From Ailurus styani (taxonomy: Eukaryota; Chordata; Mammalia; Carnivora; Ailuridae), in the NCBI GenBank assembly GCA_002007465.1, contig LNAC01000036.1, forward strand, positions 2,232,277 through 2,296,276: a stretch of 64,000 bases of DNA, read 5' to 3'. Positions 21,741-32,625 of the stretch are shown piece after piece; within the stretch, counting starts at the first letter, position 1; every line of letters starts with the position of its first letter. The notes beneath the pieces are model-generated. The model searched no databases. It saw only the letters and a list, made by a program, of their open reading frames with translations, and was not told the origin of the DNA. The position numbers and the translations under genes are program-made.

Positions 21741-22711
21741 AAAACTCCCCAGTGGTGCGGCAACAATGACATGTAAACAAATTAGAAACCCACCCTGCAG
21801 CCTCCCTACTCTCTTGTTGCTCAATAAATCCTATAACTAATTCCTAAGTCTTCTTTTCCCTAGACACCCCCATGTCTGCCAACATGAGAACCCTCTTTTC
21901 TTTATCAATAATAAATATGACCATGACTGTGTTCATTAATACTTTACGATGATTTACTCTTGAGAGCAAGTAGTAGTGGGGGAGAGGAGCAGAAAAAGAG
22001 TCTGAGGCCACTTGCTGAATACATTATGCATTTCCTACGAAGCCATCCTCCAGGAACAGAAAGAGCTCACTTTACAGGATCTTAAAATACAGCTGTTTGT
22101 ACTATCGAAGCAAAAATATGTACATTCCTTGAAATATGTTGATTCACTCATTCCCACTTACTTGCCTCAGCCTGTTCCCTTGACCCCTCATTAAATACAT
22201 TCGTGACAATGAAGTGTGCACCTCCAGCAGTGGCTTCTCAGTCACAAATTCCCAGTACAGCTTTTTTTGGTAAAACTGATTTAAAATAAAAGTGTGTTAT
22301 TTTAACCGGCTCCCTCCCTTTCCCCACACACCCTAAATCCTTTTCATTATCCACCTCTCCTTTCCCATGAAATTACAGGGGGGTATTTGCAGCCTTAAGT
22401 CTCTTAAGCTGACTTCAACTGACCATGTCAGCCTGTGTTCACAAGCTTATTTCAGAGAAGCCCCTGAAACCTAGAAAGGATGGGTTTACTAGGATGTGGC
22501 TCCCTGGGGATGAGCCAGGCACATCTGTAATTCTAAGGAGAGCGTAATGAGGAAAAACTGGTGGCATCCTGAATGGCTCACAGCTGTTCTGGAAGCAGAT
22601 AAATAAGATGCTCGACAGGAGATCCCTAATTGGAGCCAGTTTTTCTTAAGTGGATACACAATATGGTGCAAGACTGGGTGTTGGAACGCTCATAGTGTTG
22701 TTCACATGTAA
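21741..22711. other. unassigned sequence
   Basis: No exon or repeat supported. The part at 22400-22640 is less AT-rich and free of known repeats. Confidence 0.45.
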
Positions 22712-22919
22712 CTCAGTTTGTCTTGTAAACAGTTACCGTTTCAAACCTAGCGCCCTCTTTTTACTAAAGGGGAAACATGTTCGCCTCGTCCATTTTTTTC
22801 CACACTACTTAAAGGCTCAGTTTGTCTTGTAAACAGTTACCGTTTCAAACCTAGCGCCCTCTTTTTACTAAAGGGGAAACATGTTCGCCTCGTCCATTTT
22901 TTTCCACACTACTTAAAGG
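22712..22919. repeat. exact 104-bp tandem duplication
   Basis: Copy 1 (22712-22815) and copy 2 (22816-22919) read identically. The unit starts 'ctcagtttgtcttgtaaac' and ends 'cacactacttaaagg'. There is no N at the junction, unlike the other duplicated blocks in the window. It could be a real recent duplication or an uncollapsed assembly overlap. Confidence 0.95.
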
Positions 22920-22979
22920 CAAGCTAGGATTGTTTTTCCTGGTGTTTTCCTAGTGTAAAACCCCCTTGGTTTGTCGGCT

Positions 22980-23131
22980 GTCTCTTTCTTTCCTTCTTCC
23001 CTTTTGGTTTTTCTCTTTCCTTTTCTTCCGTGCCTCTTTCCCTTCCTTTGTCCTTACCTTCTTGCTCTCTTTCTCCTCCTCCTCTGCTTTTTCCTCTCCA
23101 CTTTCTTCCCTTCTTCCTTCCTTCTTTCAGG
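22980..23131 (+). repeat. pyrimidine-rich tract
   Basis: About 150 bases almost wholly C and T, ending 'cttccttccttctttcag'. The frames at 22966-23210, rich in F, L and S, come from this composition and are not signal peptides. Confidence 0.8.
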
Positions 23132-23742
23132 TCTTCCTATCTCTGAAGGTACCAGTTCTTCTGTGTTAGAATCAAAAGCATTGAATTCATTATTCCCTTT
23201 CAGACCCTGACCACCCAACCTGAATGCTGGGATGTACTTGCTTCAGGGTTGTGGACTTGGGGCCCTTTTGAGAGAATGTCTGTAGTATTTCAGAGCTCAT
23301 CGGAGAAATGGATAAATAGCTTGTAATAAGAAGATAAGAGACTTCATTTGCAGAGAAAATTTTTAAATGTATTCCCTCTAAAATTGTTTTGTTTCAAAAG
23401 CAACTGGAAATAGTTCTCCTCTTCTGCCTCATCTTCTTCTTTACTTTGGGGTAGGAGAAGGCACTGTTCTTATGAGGGACTTGACCTGCCTTGGACCTTA
23501 GTATTAGCACCATTCTCCAGCAAAGAACTACGAGGAAACTAGCTCAGAGACTACTTATCTTTAAAGAGAACAATAACATAATGAATACACTACATAAAAT
23601 CACTGTGCTCACGTCTCCTGATGTTTGGGAGACAATCCAGAATTCTTTCAACAGGGAGCCTGCTTTTCTTCCACAAATGGAGCCTTTTACTAGTTCTCAT
23701 TAAATAAAGAAATCCCTCCCAGCATGGGACAATTTTGCTTTT
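23132..23742. other. unassigned sequence
   Basis: No gene or repeat recognised. Confidence 0.45.
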
Positions 23743-23759
23743 AAAAATATTAATTGTCA

Positions 23760-23957
23760 GGGCGCCTGGGTGGCTCAGTGGGTTAAAGCCGCTGCCTTCG
23801 GCTCAGGTCATGATCCCAGGGTCCTGGGATCGAGGCCCACATCGGGCTCTCTGCTCGGCAGGGAGCCTGCTTCCTCCTCTCTCCTCTCTCTCTGCCTGCC
23901 TCTCCCTACTTGTGGTCTCTCTCTCTGTGTCAAATCAATAAATAAAATCTTTAAAAA
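23760..23957 (+). mobile_element. young CAN-SINE, 'gccgctgcc' variant
   Basis: Perfect 17-bp target repeats, aaaaatattaattgtca, at 23743-23759 and 23958-23974. It shares 'taaagccgctgccttcggc' and 'ccacatcgggctctctgct' with the copy at 51604-51808. Confidence 0.97.
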
Positions 23958-23974
23958 AAAAATATTAATTGTCA

Positions 23975-24358
23975 TTATTTGCAATATTTTTTGTTTTTCC
24001 CAATAGGACAGCATATATCCATTCTTTCCAGAACATTTCAACCCCTCACTCCTGGAATGAGATACAGTCTAAATCTCATCACTGAAACTTCAACTGTCTG
24101 GGGCATATTGTTCTCTGGTAATAAAATGTACTAGAATGGTACTATTTTTACACCTTCCTGGCTTCCCAGTGCCCTGAGATTGGAGTGGCACTGGTGATTC
24201 CATTTTCCTACTCATTTAGTTGTGTTTGGAAAGTGGAAGCAGATAGCCTAGAAACAAGTGTCAGAGGAGAAAAGGAAATGCCATGAGGTATAGTTAGATG
24301 ATCTTAACGGTCCCTCTCAGAGTAGCTCCTTCTGATTTGGAGATAAATTCTTTTGTGG
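23975..24358. other. unassigned sequence
   Basis: Nothing recognised. Confidence 0.45.
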
Positions 24359-24415
24359 GCAATCATAAATTTTAGTATATGTGCTGCCGAAGCGAGCACG
24401 CAATCATAAATTTTA
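24359..24415. repeat. 16-bp target-site duplication around the U6 fragment
   Basis: gcaatcataaatttta occurs at 24359-24374 and 24400-24415 with no mismatch. Confidence 0.93.
24368..24399 (-). pseudogene. truncated U6 snRNA retropseudogene (5' 32 nt)
   Basis: Read on the minus strand from 24399, the sequence equals nucleotides 1-32 of mammalian U6 snRNA without a mismatch. It starts gtgctcgcttcggcagcac, ends catatactaaaatt, and then stops matching. U6 is the spliceosomal snRNA transcribed by RNA polymerase III. The piece lies between two exact 16-bp copies of gcaatcataaatttta (24359-24374 and 24400-24415). The junction at the RNA 5' end is exact. At the other end the last seven U6 bases are shared with the target copy. 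This fits a very short reverse-transcribed snRNA piece inserted at a break. No promoter elements or downstream U6 sequence exist, so it is not a gene. Confidence 0.93.
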
Positions 24416-25084
24416 AACAGGAAGTGCCTTCACCCCTGTTCATCATACCTCATCCCCAGGGAACTACATTAGACAGCTTTAATCATTTTAAATATTTATC
24501 CAAATTGATTATGATTTCTTGCTCGCCTGAGTCAGTTTCATGAGAAAATATTTCTACCCCTATAAGATCTTGACAGAAGGAAAGACAGAGTCCTGGATCC
24601 TGATAAGGTGCTGACTATGGCATGATCTTTTAGAAAAGATCCCATTTCCAAGAATGGTCATGGGCCGAAAGACAGCAAGCTCTAGCACTGCATTAACTAG
24701 AGGCAGCCACCAACCTACTGATACACAAAAGTCCAGACAGTGTTTCTGATGAAAAGTAAAATTACAGTAATGCTGCTCAAGGGAAGAAAGGAAAGCCAGC
24801 AAGGCAGAATTTGTGAAATTATGTTCCTATATCAGTCATTAGCCATAAATACAATGCTAACTACCCCCTTCTCTGGAGGCCAGAGAATATATAAAGATTT
24901 TCCTTGACACATCCTTCTCAACTAGGAAAAAAAAAAAAAAGGTGGGATTTAGAAGAGCTAAGTGCTCACTGACAGATCATTTTCAATGAAAATGTTACTT
25001 CATCTCTAAAATGAGAAAAAAAAATTCTAGACTGCTAACCTCACAAAGAGGAAGGCTGAAATAAAGTTGGCGTCCTAATACATA
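24416..25084. other. unassigned sequence
   Basis: Contains a 14-A run near 24928-24941. No gene or repeat recognised. Confidence 0.45.
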
Positions 25085-25245
25085 TTTGGTGGTAACAATA
25101 TATCAGATGAACAACTTCATTTAATACCATCAGTGGATCTATGATACATGCATTATTATTATTCCCATATATAAATGAGGAAACTGAAACTAACGGGGAA
25201 TAAGTAACATGCATAGAGTTAACAGCTTATAAGTGGCAATACAGA
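25085..25245 (-). mobile_element. MIR, antisense
   Basis: 'attattattattcccatatataaatgaggaaactgaaac' (shortened), 'gaataagtaacatgcatagagttaacagcttataagtgg' (shortened), is the reverse complement of the MIR core and 3' part. Confidence 0.75.
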
Positions 25246-25894
25246 TATTAGAATTTTATGAAGTTGCAAGAATTGGCTACATGAGGGCCACATTCTGCCT
25301 TTAATAAAACAATAAAGCAAATGTTGGCTCCACTTTAATTTTAACATTCTCTGATGAGTTAAAATTAAAACAAGAACACAAGGACATTTATTATTAATTG
25401 CACCTTCATTCATTTTTCATTTGGGTAGACATAATCAAAAGCCAAGTGGTGACTTCCTTGTGCACTCATTTTTATACTGTGTTTATAACTCTTTTAATAA
25501 TGCAAATATTTATTATGGGCATCCCTGGAGAATCAAAGGTGCTCAACGAAGGGATTTCTAAATATCACGGTCCACTGCCGAGTAAAAACACCAGGAGACC
25601 TCTACTGTGTAAAGGGCCAGAGCCACGGGGTCTGTCAAAAGGGTCACTCAGCACAAAAACAAGGCAGAAGGTTATCCAGTTTCTGGAATAAAGTAGCAGC
25701 AGGTATCATCTTTGCCAACAGAGAGAGAGGAAGCTTGAGGAGAAGTTCTCCAGGGTGAGCGAAACTACACCACAGGCCAAAAATGGCACCAAAGACAATT
25801 ATTACACAATGGACTTGAACATGATAAAGAATCAGCTCTCCAAGTATTACTTTCCATAGAAACAAATTAATTCAATTTGGTTTTAATAACTATC
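25246..25894. other. unassigned AT-rich sequence
   Basis: No gene or repeat supported. Confidence 0.45.
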
Positions 25895-25995
25895 TGGGAG
25901 TTTACCATATATAAAACATCATTCTAGGTCCTGGGGACTTTTTAAAAAAAATGAATAAATTTAGTCTTCCTGCAAAAATCTTAGTCTAGTGGTAG
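25895..25995 (-). mobile_element. L2 or MIR-related fragment
   Basis: 'accatatataaaacatcattctaggtcctggggact' (shortened), then 'gaataaatttagtcttcctgc' and 'ttagtctagtgg', resembles 'ctatgtgccaggcactgttctaggtgctggggat ... gaataaaacagtccctgcc ... acattctagtgg' of an L2-type repeat. Orientation is inferred from the L2 remnant that follows and is uncertain. Confidence 0.5.
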
Positions 25996-26189
25996 AAGCA
26001 GGTGAAGTTCAACTCACTAAAGGACTTGTGTTCTCTACTAAGGATTTGAGACATCAACCTGAAAGAATTGTTCGTTAAGGCACGGAGAGGCCATGCTTTC
26101 TTAAGAAAAGCATTTAATTCTCGGGTACCAAATATAAAGTGGAATGGAGTGTGCCAGCTAACATACATGGAATCCCCTTAGGATATTAT

Positions 26190-26480
26190 GGCAATGGTCT
26201 AAGCAAAACCTCATGAGGCTAGCATTGCAGCAGTAGCCACGGGGATGCAGTAGACATAATGGATTTGAGATATTTTTGAGGTTAAAAACAGCAAGAATTC
26301 ATGATTGATTGATGTGAGATATAAAATAGGAAGAAACATTTAGACTAACTGTAACTTTTCTATCTCAGGTGTCTGGGAAGATAATACAGAAGAAAAATGG
26401 AGACAGGAAATAAAGAAGAAATGATAAATGGTTGGTTACTGGGAAACTCCATGTTTCCCATGTTGGACTTGAGTCTGATG
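26190..26480 (-). mobile_element. LINE-2 remnant, antisense
   Basis: 'gcattgcagcagtagccac', 'taatggatttgagatatttttgaggtta' and 'gatgtgagatataaaatagg' follow the reverse complement of L2 ('ggctgttgcagtagtccag ... ggattcgagatatattttggaggta'). Confidence 0.55.
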
Positions 26481-29250
26481 TGCCCTGGGGCATCCAAAAA
26501 AGATATTCTGCACATATTTTAATATAACACAATAGCTGTGAATATTTGGGTACAGCAAGTTACTACTTGTTCCAAATATCCAGTCTTTTAATATTTTTTT
26601 CTAAGCAATTGTTCTAACTCATATGAACCTTATTAGCAGAAGACCCAAACCCTGCCTTTTGAGTTTCCTCTGCTTTTTGAAGCCTCTGAGAAATTTGGGA
26701 ACTTAGTCCAAAGGAAATTGGTCATAGTCCCACATCCCAAGAAAAGGGCACGGTTGGTTCACTGCATTTTGTTTCTTGTGACTCCACGATGTCCCTGGTC
26801 CCACTTGGCCCGAGAGATGATGTTTTTCCTCTACCAGAAAAAGGTCTCTGAATAAGCCTGCAAGGTAAAAGGATTCCTTTTCCCCAAAGCGAAGCTTGTC
26901 AAAGGCTGATGTAAGCTGGGGCTTCCAAATAAAGATCTTCATTGTCAATTTACTTCTCTCCAAATCCAGTTGTGCCAGGGTGGCTCATTACCACAGAAAT
27001 TATCACATTGGTTTCACATTGGGTCAAAACTGCCCTTTTCCTAGACCTCTGGGTCCTTGGACTCTTTCAAGTGATCCAATCCAATCTATGCTCTCATGTT
27101 CTCCTGATGAATTTCTCTCTTTCCTTGACAATAATTTTGGTTGAGTCTATTCTGGTTAACAGAGAAACAAGAGTTCACTCTGAAATACAGAAAAAAGGGA
27201 GCAGGACTGTTTCACAACTTTGCATACCTGGGGTCCCAGAGAGTAACATCCATGATCAAACCAGAGAAGTTTCAGATCCAAATGTAATTCCGTGGGAAAT
27301 GCTCCTTATACTATTATTGTTATCACTAACAGAGAGTAGATGGACCCCAACAGAAAAAAACTGTAAATAAGCTTCAGTAATCGACAAAGATATTGTTTCA
27401 GGATGTTTTCCTTTAACAGTAGACTGGACAGAGGAGAGTTCTATACAACCAGCTCCTGCTTATTTGTTTATTCTTCTGTTGTTTCCGCCAATGGACCTAC
27501 TGACTAAGGAAAACTGTGGTCTCCCCATGCCTGGGCCTGAACAGAACACCCACCCCTGCTGTTCCTTTGTAGCACAAGCCCCAAAATAACTGAAAATACC
27601 ATGAACACATATACCAAACAACTAGAGGAACAAGGGCTATCACTTCATGAGCAGCTCTAATGTTCTAGGCACAGTCCTCAGCAGTCCACGGTTGCTGATA
27701 AAAGGCTTCCAAGAGTCATGTTTGTGTTTCAGCGGTAGAAGCTTGCTACATTAAGAAGGGGGCACATCCTTTCTGGAAACTACCTGAATACCGACAACTA
27801 AGGCAGCTCCGTTCTATCTTTCAGGAAAACATCCTCATGGCACAGGCAATAAAGAGAGCAAGTCTGCATAGAAAAGAGGAAAATGGGCTTGTGAAATACA
27901 GGATGTGTCTTGGCAGAACATTTCTTAGTGAGAGCTTTGGATTCTCGAACTACAGAGATGGAGCACTGCCAAAAAAAAAAAAAAATCTAAAACAAGGGTT
28001 AGTATATGATGCACATTAACATTTGACATTTAAAGACTGCTACCCTTTATTTCAGCAAATACTCCATAAATCTCCTAAGCAAATCATTTCCATTTCCTGG
28101 ATCTTCATAATTGGCATTTAGCTCTTCTGTGAAGCCATATTTGTGAGTGTGGACCATCTGAGAGTGCAGGCTTTCCATCCAAAGAGTGTCTTCTGTGTCG
28201 ACTCTAATCTATCTTCAACAAAGCAACAAATTCCTATTTAAAACTATTTAGCTAAATACTCCAGAGATCCAATATAATTTCCTACAGTTGCTCTCACACT
28301 GTCACGATTCTAATTATGACACTGTTGGGAATACTCGCTTTCTTAAAAAATGTAAAATGCACCATAAAAATTTATGAAGCAAATTATTGCAGGTATAACT
28401 GTTCAAGGGTGTAGTGGTCTCTTTGTAACTCAGTTTCCTCGACCACTGCCCTTTTACATTTCATTTTATGGTCAATATGATGCCTCATTGAAAAAAGAAT
28501 ATTAAAAATAATTTATTAAGATTAAATTGCTTCTTCAGAAGGCACGATTTTATCTTCCTCATTTTGTAAAAATCCCATTTTAATTTGCTTCCTATGTCAT
28601 CTCTAGCATGAATTTAAGGATTTAATGGAGAAAGGATGGAAGGCTGATATCGATAAAATGAATAATTTTATATTTGAAGGATTCGTTTGTTTGATTTAGG
28701 AGAAAATTTCAATGGTCAATTATCCCGGGACTCTATTTGGTACAAAATGCTGGCCAAATAATAATTCCCATTCATCACTTACTGGTGTGATTTGGAAAAG
28801 GCATCTCTGTGATTACTCTTGATATATTAAAGATTCATATTGGATAAAAATACTGTGACCCCCCTTCCACAAAGGCAGAACAGATGCTTTTCCTAACAAA
28901 ACTAATTTTTAAAATATTAATATCTTAAAACACAGCTCTCTGAGGATACATGACCATGCTGGCCAGGTATTCAGTCAACCCTACTTATTAATCAGGCCAA
29001 GCCTTATCTATTGTCTGCTACTCTCTGGGACCAGTTGGTATGCTCAGACATGCCATGTTTTGTTTGAGGTCCTTTGTGTAACCCAGTGGCTGCATTCAAA
29101 CATATAGCAAAATTAGAACAGGCTTTAGTGCTTAAAATAAAATTTAGTGAGATTTTACTTCAGGCTTTATCCAAAAATGATTAACAAAATCATCAGAAAG
29201 AAGATTGACAAAAATGACGGTAGGGTGAGTACTAAGTTTGCACAAAGTCA
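26481..29250. other. long unassigned stretch, 2.8 kb
   Basis: No repeat or exon could be called. A 142-codon frame (26942-27370, +) has no domain, splice or codon evidence. A 14-A run lies near 27971-27984. From 28190 to 28860 the sequence is AT-rich, repeat-free and complex, the sort of DNA worth testing for conservation. Confidence 0.45.
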
Positions 29251-29252
29251 TA

Positions 29253-29285
29253 GCTTTTTTTTCTTTTTCTTTTTCTTTTTTTTCC
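29253..29285. repeat. T-rich (TTTTTC)n run
   Basis: Three TTTTTC-type units flanked by longer T runs. Confidence 0.75.
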
Positions 29286-29630
29286 CCTGGTTTGACATAT
29301 GCTAAAAGCATGTGAATAATTTGAGGCCATTTCTAAAGTGACCTAGAATCAGAGACAGTGAGGGAACCTAATCTAGAGGGATTTAAACAGATGGCCCCTA
29401 AATCCCAAGGAGAGCAAATGCTGTGTCTAAGTTGATGCAGAAAATGACAAAACTGGCCTGGAATCAGATAAACAACATTTCATGTGAAAGCCTTTCCCAA
29501 CTCTAGAATCCTATGCTTTTGTGTTCATGCAGGTTGAGTGTTATCCCAGGGAAAAATAATTGAATAAGGAAGTAAATTAGTTGTGCATATTAATAGGAAT
29601 TATTTAATATGCATTTGTGATACAATAAAT

Positions 29631-29697
29631 ACAGAGAGAGAGAGAGAGAGACAAACCAAGAGAGACAGAGAAACAGAGACACACAGAAAGAGAGAGA
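29631..29697. repeat. (GA)n microsatellite with impure flank
   Basis: About ten pure GA units, then 40 bases of imperfect agag and acag units. Confidence 0.85.
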
Positions 29698-29699
29698 AT

Positions 29700-30628
29700 C
29701 TTCCATGCACTAGGCAGTGAAACCCTGCCTTTGAGGAAGCTTACAATCCACTGGGAGATGAAACAAAAATATATGAATTATATAACATAGTGCTATAAGT
29801 GCTCTGAGGGGGAGATTTAGGGTGATGCAAAAGCACATGAACTGATCCCTTAGCCAGACAGGGTGATCACAGGTGCAACATAAGCTGATATCAAGCTAAA
29901 ACTTAAAGGATGGGCTGGAGTTCACTAGAAAGAAAAGAAGGAGGGAAGAGTGTTTCTTGCACATGCAGAACTCTTGGAAAAACCGAGGAATATCTTTGTT
30001 ACAGCATATATTATGGATGGATCGGGAGTGAGGGCAAGAAAGGCAAGAGATAAGAGAAGAAAGCATTTAATTATGACGGGACAAGCAAATCATGATCAAT
30101 AGGTTGGACCTTATTCTGAAAGTAATGGTGAGTCATTCAAAGGTAAGGGTAGAGCAGAGCATTATCATATCTGATTTTCCAAAGAATTTTCTTGGAGGGG
30201 AAGGCAAGTCTTGAAAAATACAAAGATGAGTTGGAAAGCTGATAAAGACATACAGGCAAGAAATTGATGGTGGTCTAGAAGAATCATATCACTTTGGCTA
30301 GGCAAAAAGGATTTGAAAACGTGTAGGAAAGAGGACGGACAGAACTCGATGATGTGCATGGTAAGCTGTTAAGGATGAAGTCCAAGTTTCGGGACCACAC
30401 AAATGGAAAATGACTAGACCATCCACTGAGATAGGCGTGGCTAGAGGAAGAGCTCCTTTCTGGGACAAGGATGTGCTCAGTAATTGACATGCTTTGTTTG
30501 AGGTCATTTGTGCATCCCAGTAGCTACATATCCGGGGGCAGCTGGAGGTACACATAGGAAACTCATTGCAGAGATCTGGGCAAGAAATGATGATTCAGAA
30601 AAGACCAACCTGGAAACAGTAATTAATA
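29700..30628 (-). mobile_element. LINE-2 remnant, antisense, about 0.9 kb
   Basis: The plus strand runs through landmarks of reverse-complement L2 in order: 'gaggaagcttacaatccactggga', 'aaacttaaaggatgggctggag', 'ggttggaccttattctgaaagtaatggtgagtcattc' (shortened), 'tatcactttggctaggc' and 'atccactgagatagg'. Several minus-strand frames here are L2 shadows and are broken. Confidence 0.65.
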
Positions 30629-30838
30629 GCACGTCAATAGTCAAGAACACCCAGGAAAATTCTGCCGAAGAAACTGAGGGGCTGACTAATTCACATCATG
30701 ACTAAAGCACGTCAATAGTCAAGAACACCCAGGAAAATTCTGCCGAAGAAACTGAGAGGCTGACTAATTCACGTCATGACTAAAGCACATCAATAGTCAA
30801 GAACACCCAGGAAAATTCTGCCGAAGAAACTGAGAGGC
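30629..30838 (+). repeat. 78-bp minisatellite, 2.7 copies
   Basis: Units start at 30629, 30707 and 30785 (the third is 54 bases long), each beginning 'gcacgtcaatagtcaagaac' or a one-base variant. Copies differ at only a few positions (cacgtc/cacatc, gagggg/gagagg, cacatc/cacgtc). The unit lies at the end of the antisense L2. It has no short conserved repeat plus variable spacer, so it is not a CRISPR. Confidence 0.95.
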
Positions 30839-31064
30839 AGATTGTAGCAAAACAGCACGAAGCAGGCAGTTTCAGTTATTCAGGAGACTCAGTTATTTAA
30901 TTAAAAAAAAAATGATGTTCCTTACTGAAGAGATTCTCTACAGATCAAATTCAAAAATAAATATTTTAGTCCAATTTGTGTATTGGTCTAATTAGCGACG
31001 GTTTGCCTGGAAAAATCTCTCCTGGTGGGGGAAGAGGAGAATAAAAATAATGCAGAATGTTGGG

Positions 31065-31285
31065 CTCTAATTTGACTCCTGGATGTAATGCATGTGACAA
31101 CTTATAGAGGTTACATAGCCTTCTGGGGCATAGCTTCCTCCTCTGTAAAAGAGAAAAGTAACCACTCACTCAGAAAATGGCTGTGAAGATTCAGTTTTGT
31201 TGCATTTGGCAGAGTTGGAATCACTTCACCTAGTACCCAAGCACATAACAGAAGTTCAATGTTAGTTGCATTCTTTTCATTAGTG
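31065..31285 (+). mobile_element. MIR, nearly full length but diverged
   Basis: 'gggctctaatttgactcctgg', 'ctcctctgtaaaagagaaaagtaa' and 'ctagtacccaagcacataacagaagttcaatgttag' (shortened) follow MIR head, core and 3' end in order. Confidence 0.65.
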
Positions 31286-31482
31286 TATCCACATGGGCCA
31301 AATGAATTAGCAAAAATACATAGTGGTCAGAACAACAAAAACATTTATCTAATTAATTCATATATGTAAATAAAAGTAAGTTTGAAAGTGAGATGCAAAC
31401 TCATTTGTTGAATCAGTTTCCCCATATTTGAAGAGTATTTGCTTTTTTTACTGTAGCTCTGAAAGAAAAATTGTCTATTTAT

Positions 31483-31769
31483 GATCTCTCTGATATGAGG
31501 AATTTGAGGGGCAGGGTGGGGGATCATGGTGGGTAGGGAGGAAAAAAAAGAAACAAGATGGGATCAGGAAGGAGACAAACCATAAGAGACTCTTAATCTC
31601 ACGAAACAAACTGAGGGTTACTGGGGGGTGGGAGGGTAGGGATAGGGTGGATGGGTTATGGACATCGGGGAAGGTTTGTGCTATGGTGAGCACTGTGAAA
31701 GGTGTAAGCCTGATGATTCACAGACCTGCACCCCTGGGGTAAATAATACATTATTTGTTAATTTAAAAA
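31483..31769 (+). mobile_element. young carnivoran L1 3' UTR (L1_Cf-like), strongly 5'-truncated
   Basis: 'gatctctctgatatgaggaa', 'aaccataagagactcttaat', 'tgatgattcacagacctgca' and a final A-rich tail match the 3' end of the active carnivoran L1 lineage closely. The flanks 31462-31482 and 31770-31790 are a perfect 21-bp direct repeat. Only about 290 bases were copied, so no L1 protein sequence is present. Confidence 0.93.
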
Positions 31770-31790
31770 AAAGAAAAATTGTCTATTTAT

Positions 31791-32379
31791 ATTCAGGGAC
31801 AACTTGGTTTCATGAGCCATAATAGAGTCAATGTTTGCAGTTCATTGAGTTAGCCACTGGGTGAGCCAAATCACCCAGTAAGATACCATGGTCTGGTTAT
31901 TTAAATTGCACAGATATAGCTCAACTAAAAATAATGAAATAAAATTGCATTCTGAATTATATAATTGAATTTGGCAAATTACATTTTGATCGTTTTGCTG
32001 TAGGTTTGAGATTGGTATTAACAACAAATGAACATACCTGCTATTCAATTTAAAATGCCAAAAATGAAAATATGTTATTTTGTGTGGTCCAGCTTATGCA
32101 CAGTAAATTCAGGATAGTAATTACAAGGTTTTAAAAGCAGGAATAACTCCAGTTAAAGGTTCACTGCTTCTCAGTGAACCAAATCCTGGATTTGAGGAAG
32201 TCATTTCCACCAAAGACACCAGATCAGTGATTCTGTAATCTTTCTGCTAAGAGAGCAATTAGAAACACCAATGCTTTGCAGGATACCACAAATAATAAAA
32301 TGTTAAACTTAACAGAAATTAAATATATTTTCCTACTTAATCTGATACTATATTAGTGAGTGATAATATACAATTGGTT
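31791..32379. other. unassigned AT-rich sequence with a small hairpin
   Basis: No gene or repeat recognised. A perfect inverted repeat sits at 32158-32180. Confidence 0.45.
32158..32180. other. 9-bp perfect inverted repeat, 5-base loop
   Basis: ggttcactg (32158-32166), cttct, cagtgaacc (32172-32180). The stem does not extend outward, so a microRNA precursor is unlikely. Confidence 0.8.
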
Positions 32380-32625
32380 AAGGTCACAAGCTCTAGAATC
32401 AGACTGCGCTTTATAAACAGGGTTACTGAGACAGAGGTAAGATAAGCTCCATGCCCCAATTCGTATCATTATGAGGTGGCAAAGCCAAAAGTCAAGTCCA
32501 GGTAATATTAATCGCAACTCTACCCAAAAGTCTTCTTAGAACTTAATGAGTGAGTCATGGAAAGTGCTCAGTGCAATGGCTGAATATTGATATTTACTGA
32601 CCCTTTACCAACATAGACAAGGCAA
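32380..32625. mobile_element. MIR-like remnants
   Basis: 'caagctctagaatcagactgc' recalls a MIR head, and 'ggaaagtgctcagtgcaatgg' recalls its 3' part. Both are heavily eroded and the join between them is unclear. Confidence 0.4.

Noticed and set aside
22966..23210. Hydrophobic frames resembling signal or membrane segments
   Set aside because: They are produced by the C/T-rich tract and carry no other protein features.
26942..27370. 142-codon plus-strand open frame
   Set aside because: No recognisable domain, and a second frame at 26896-27144 overlaps it. It is compatible with chance in AT-rich DNA.
30629..30838. Possible CRISPR array
   Set aside because: The whole 78-bp unit is repeated with no variable spacers, and the host is a mammal.
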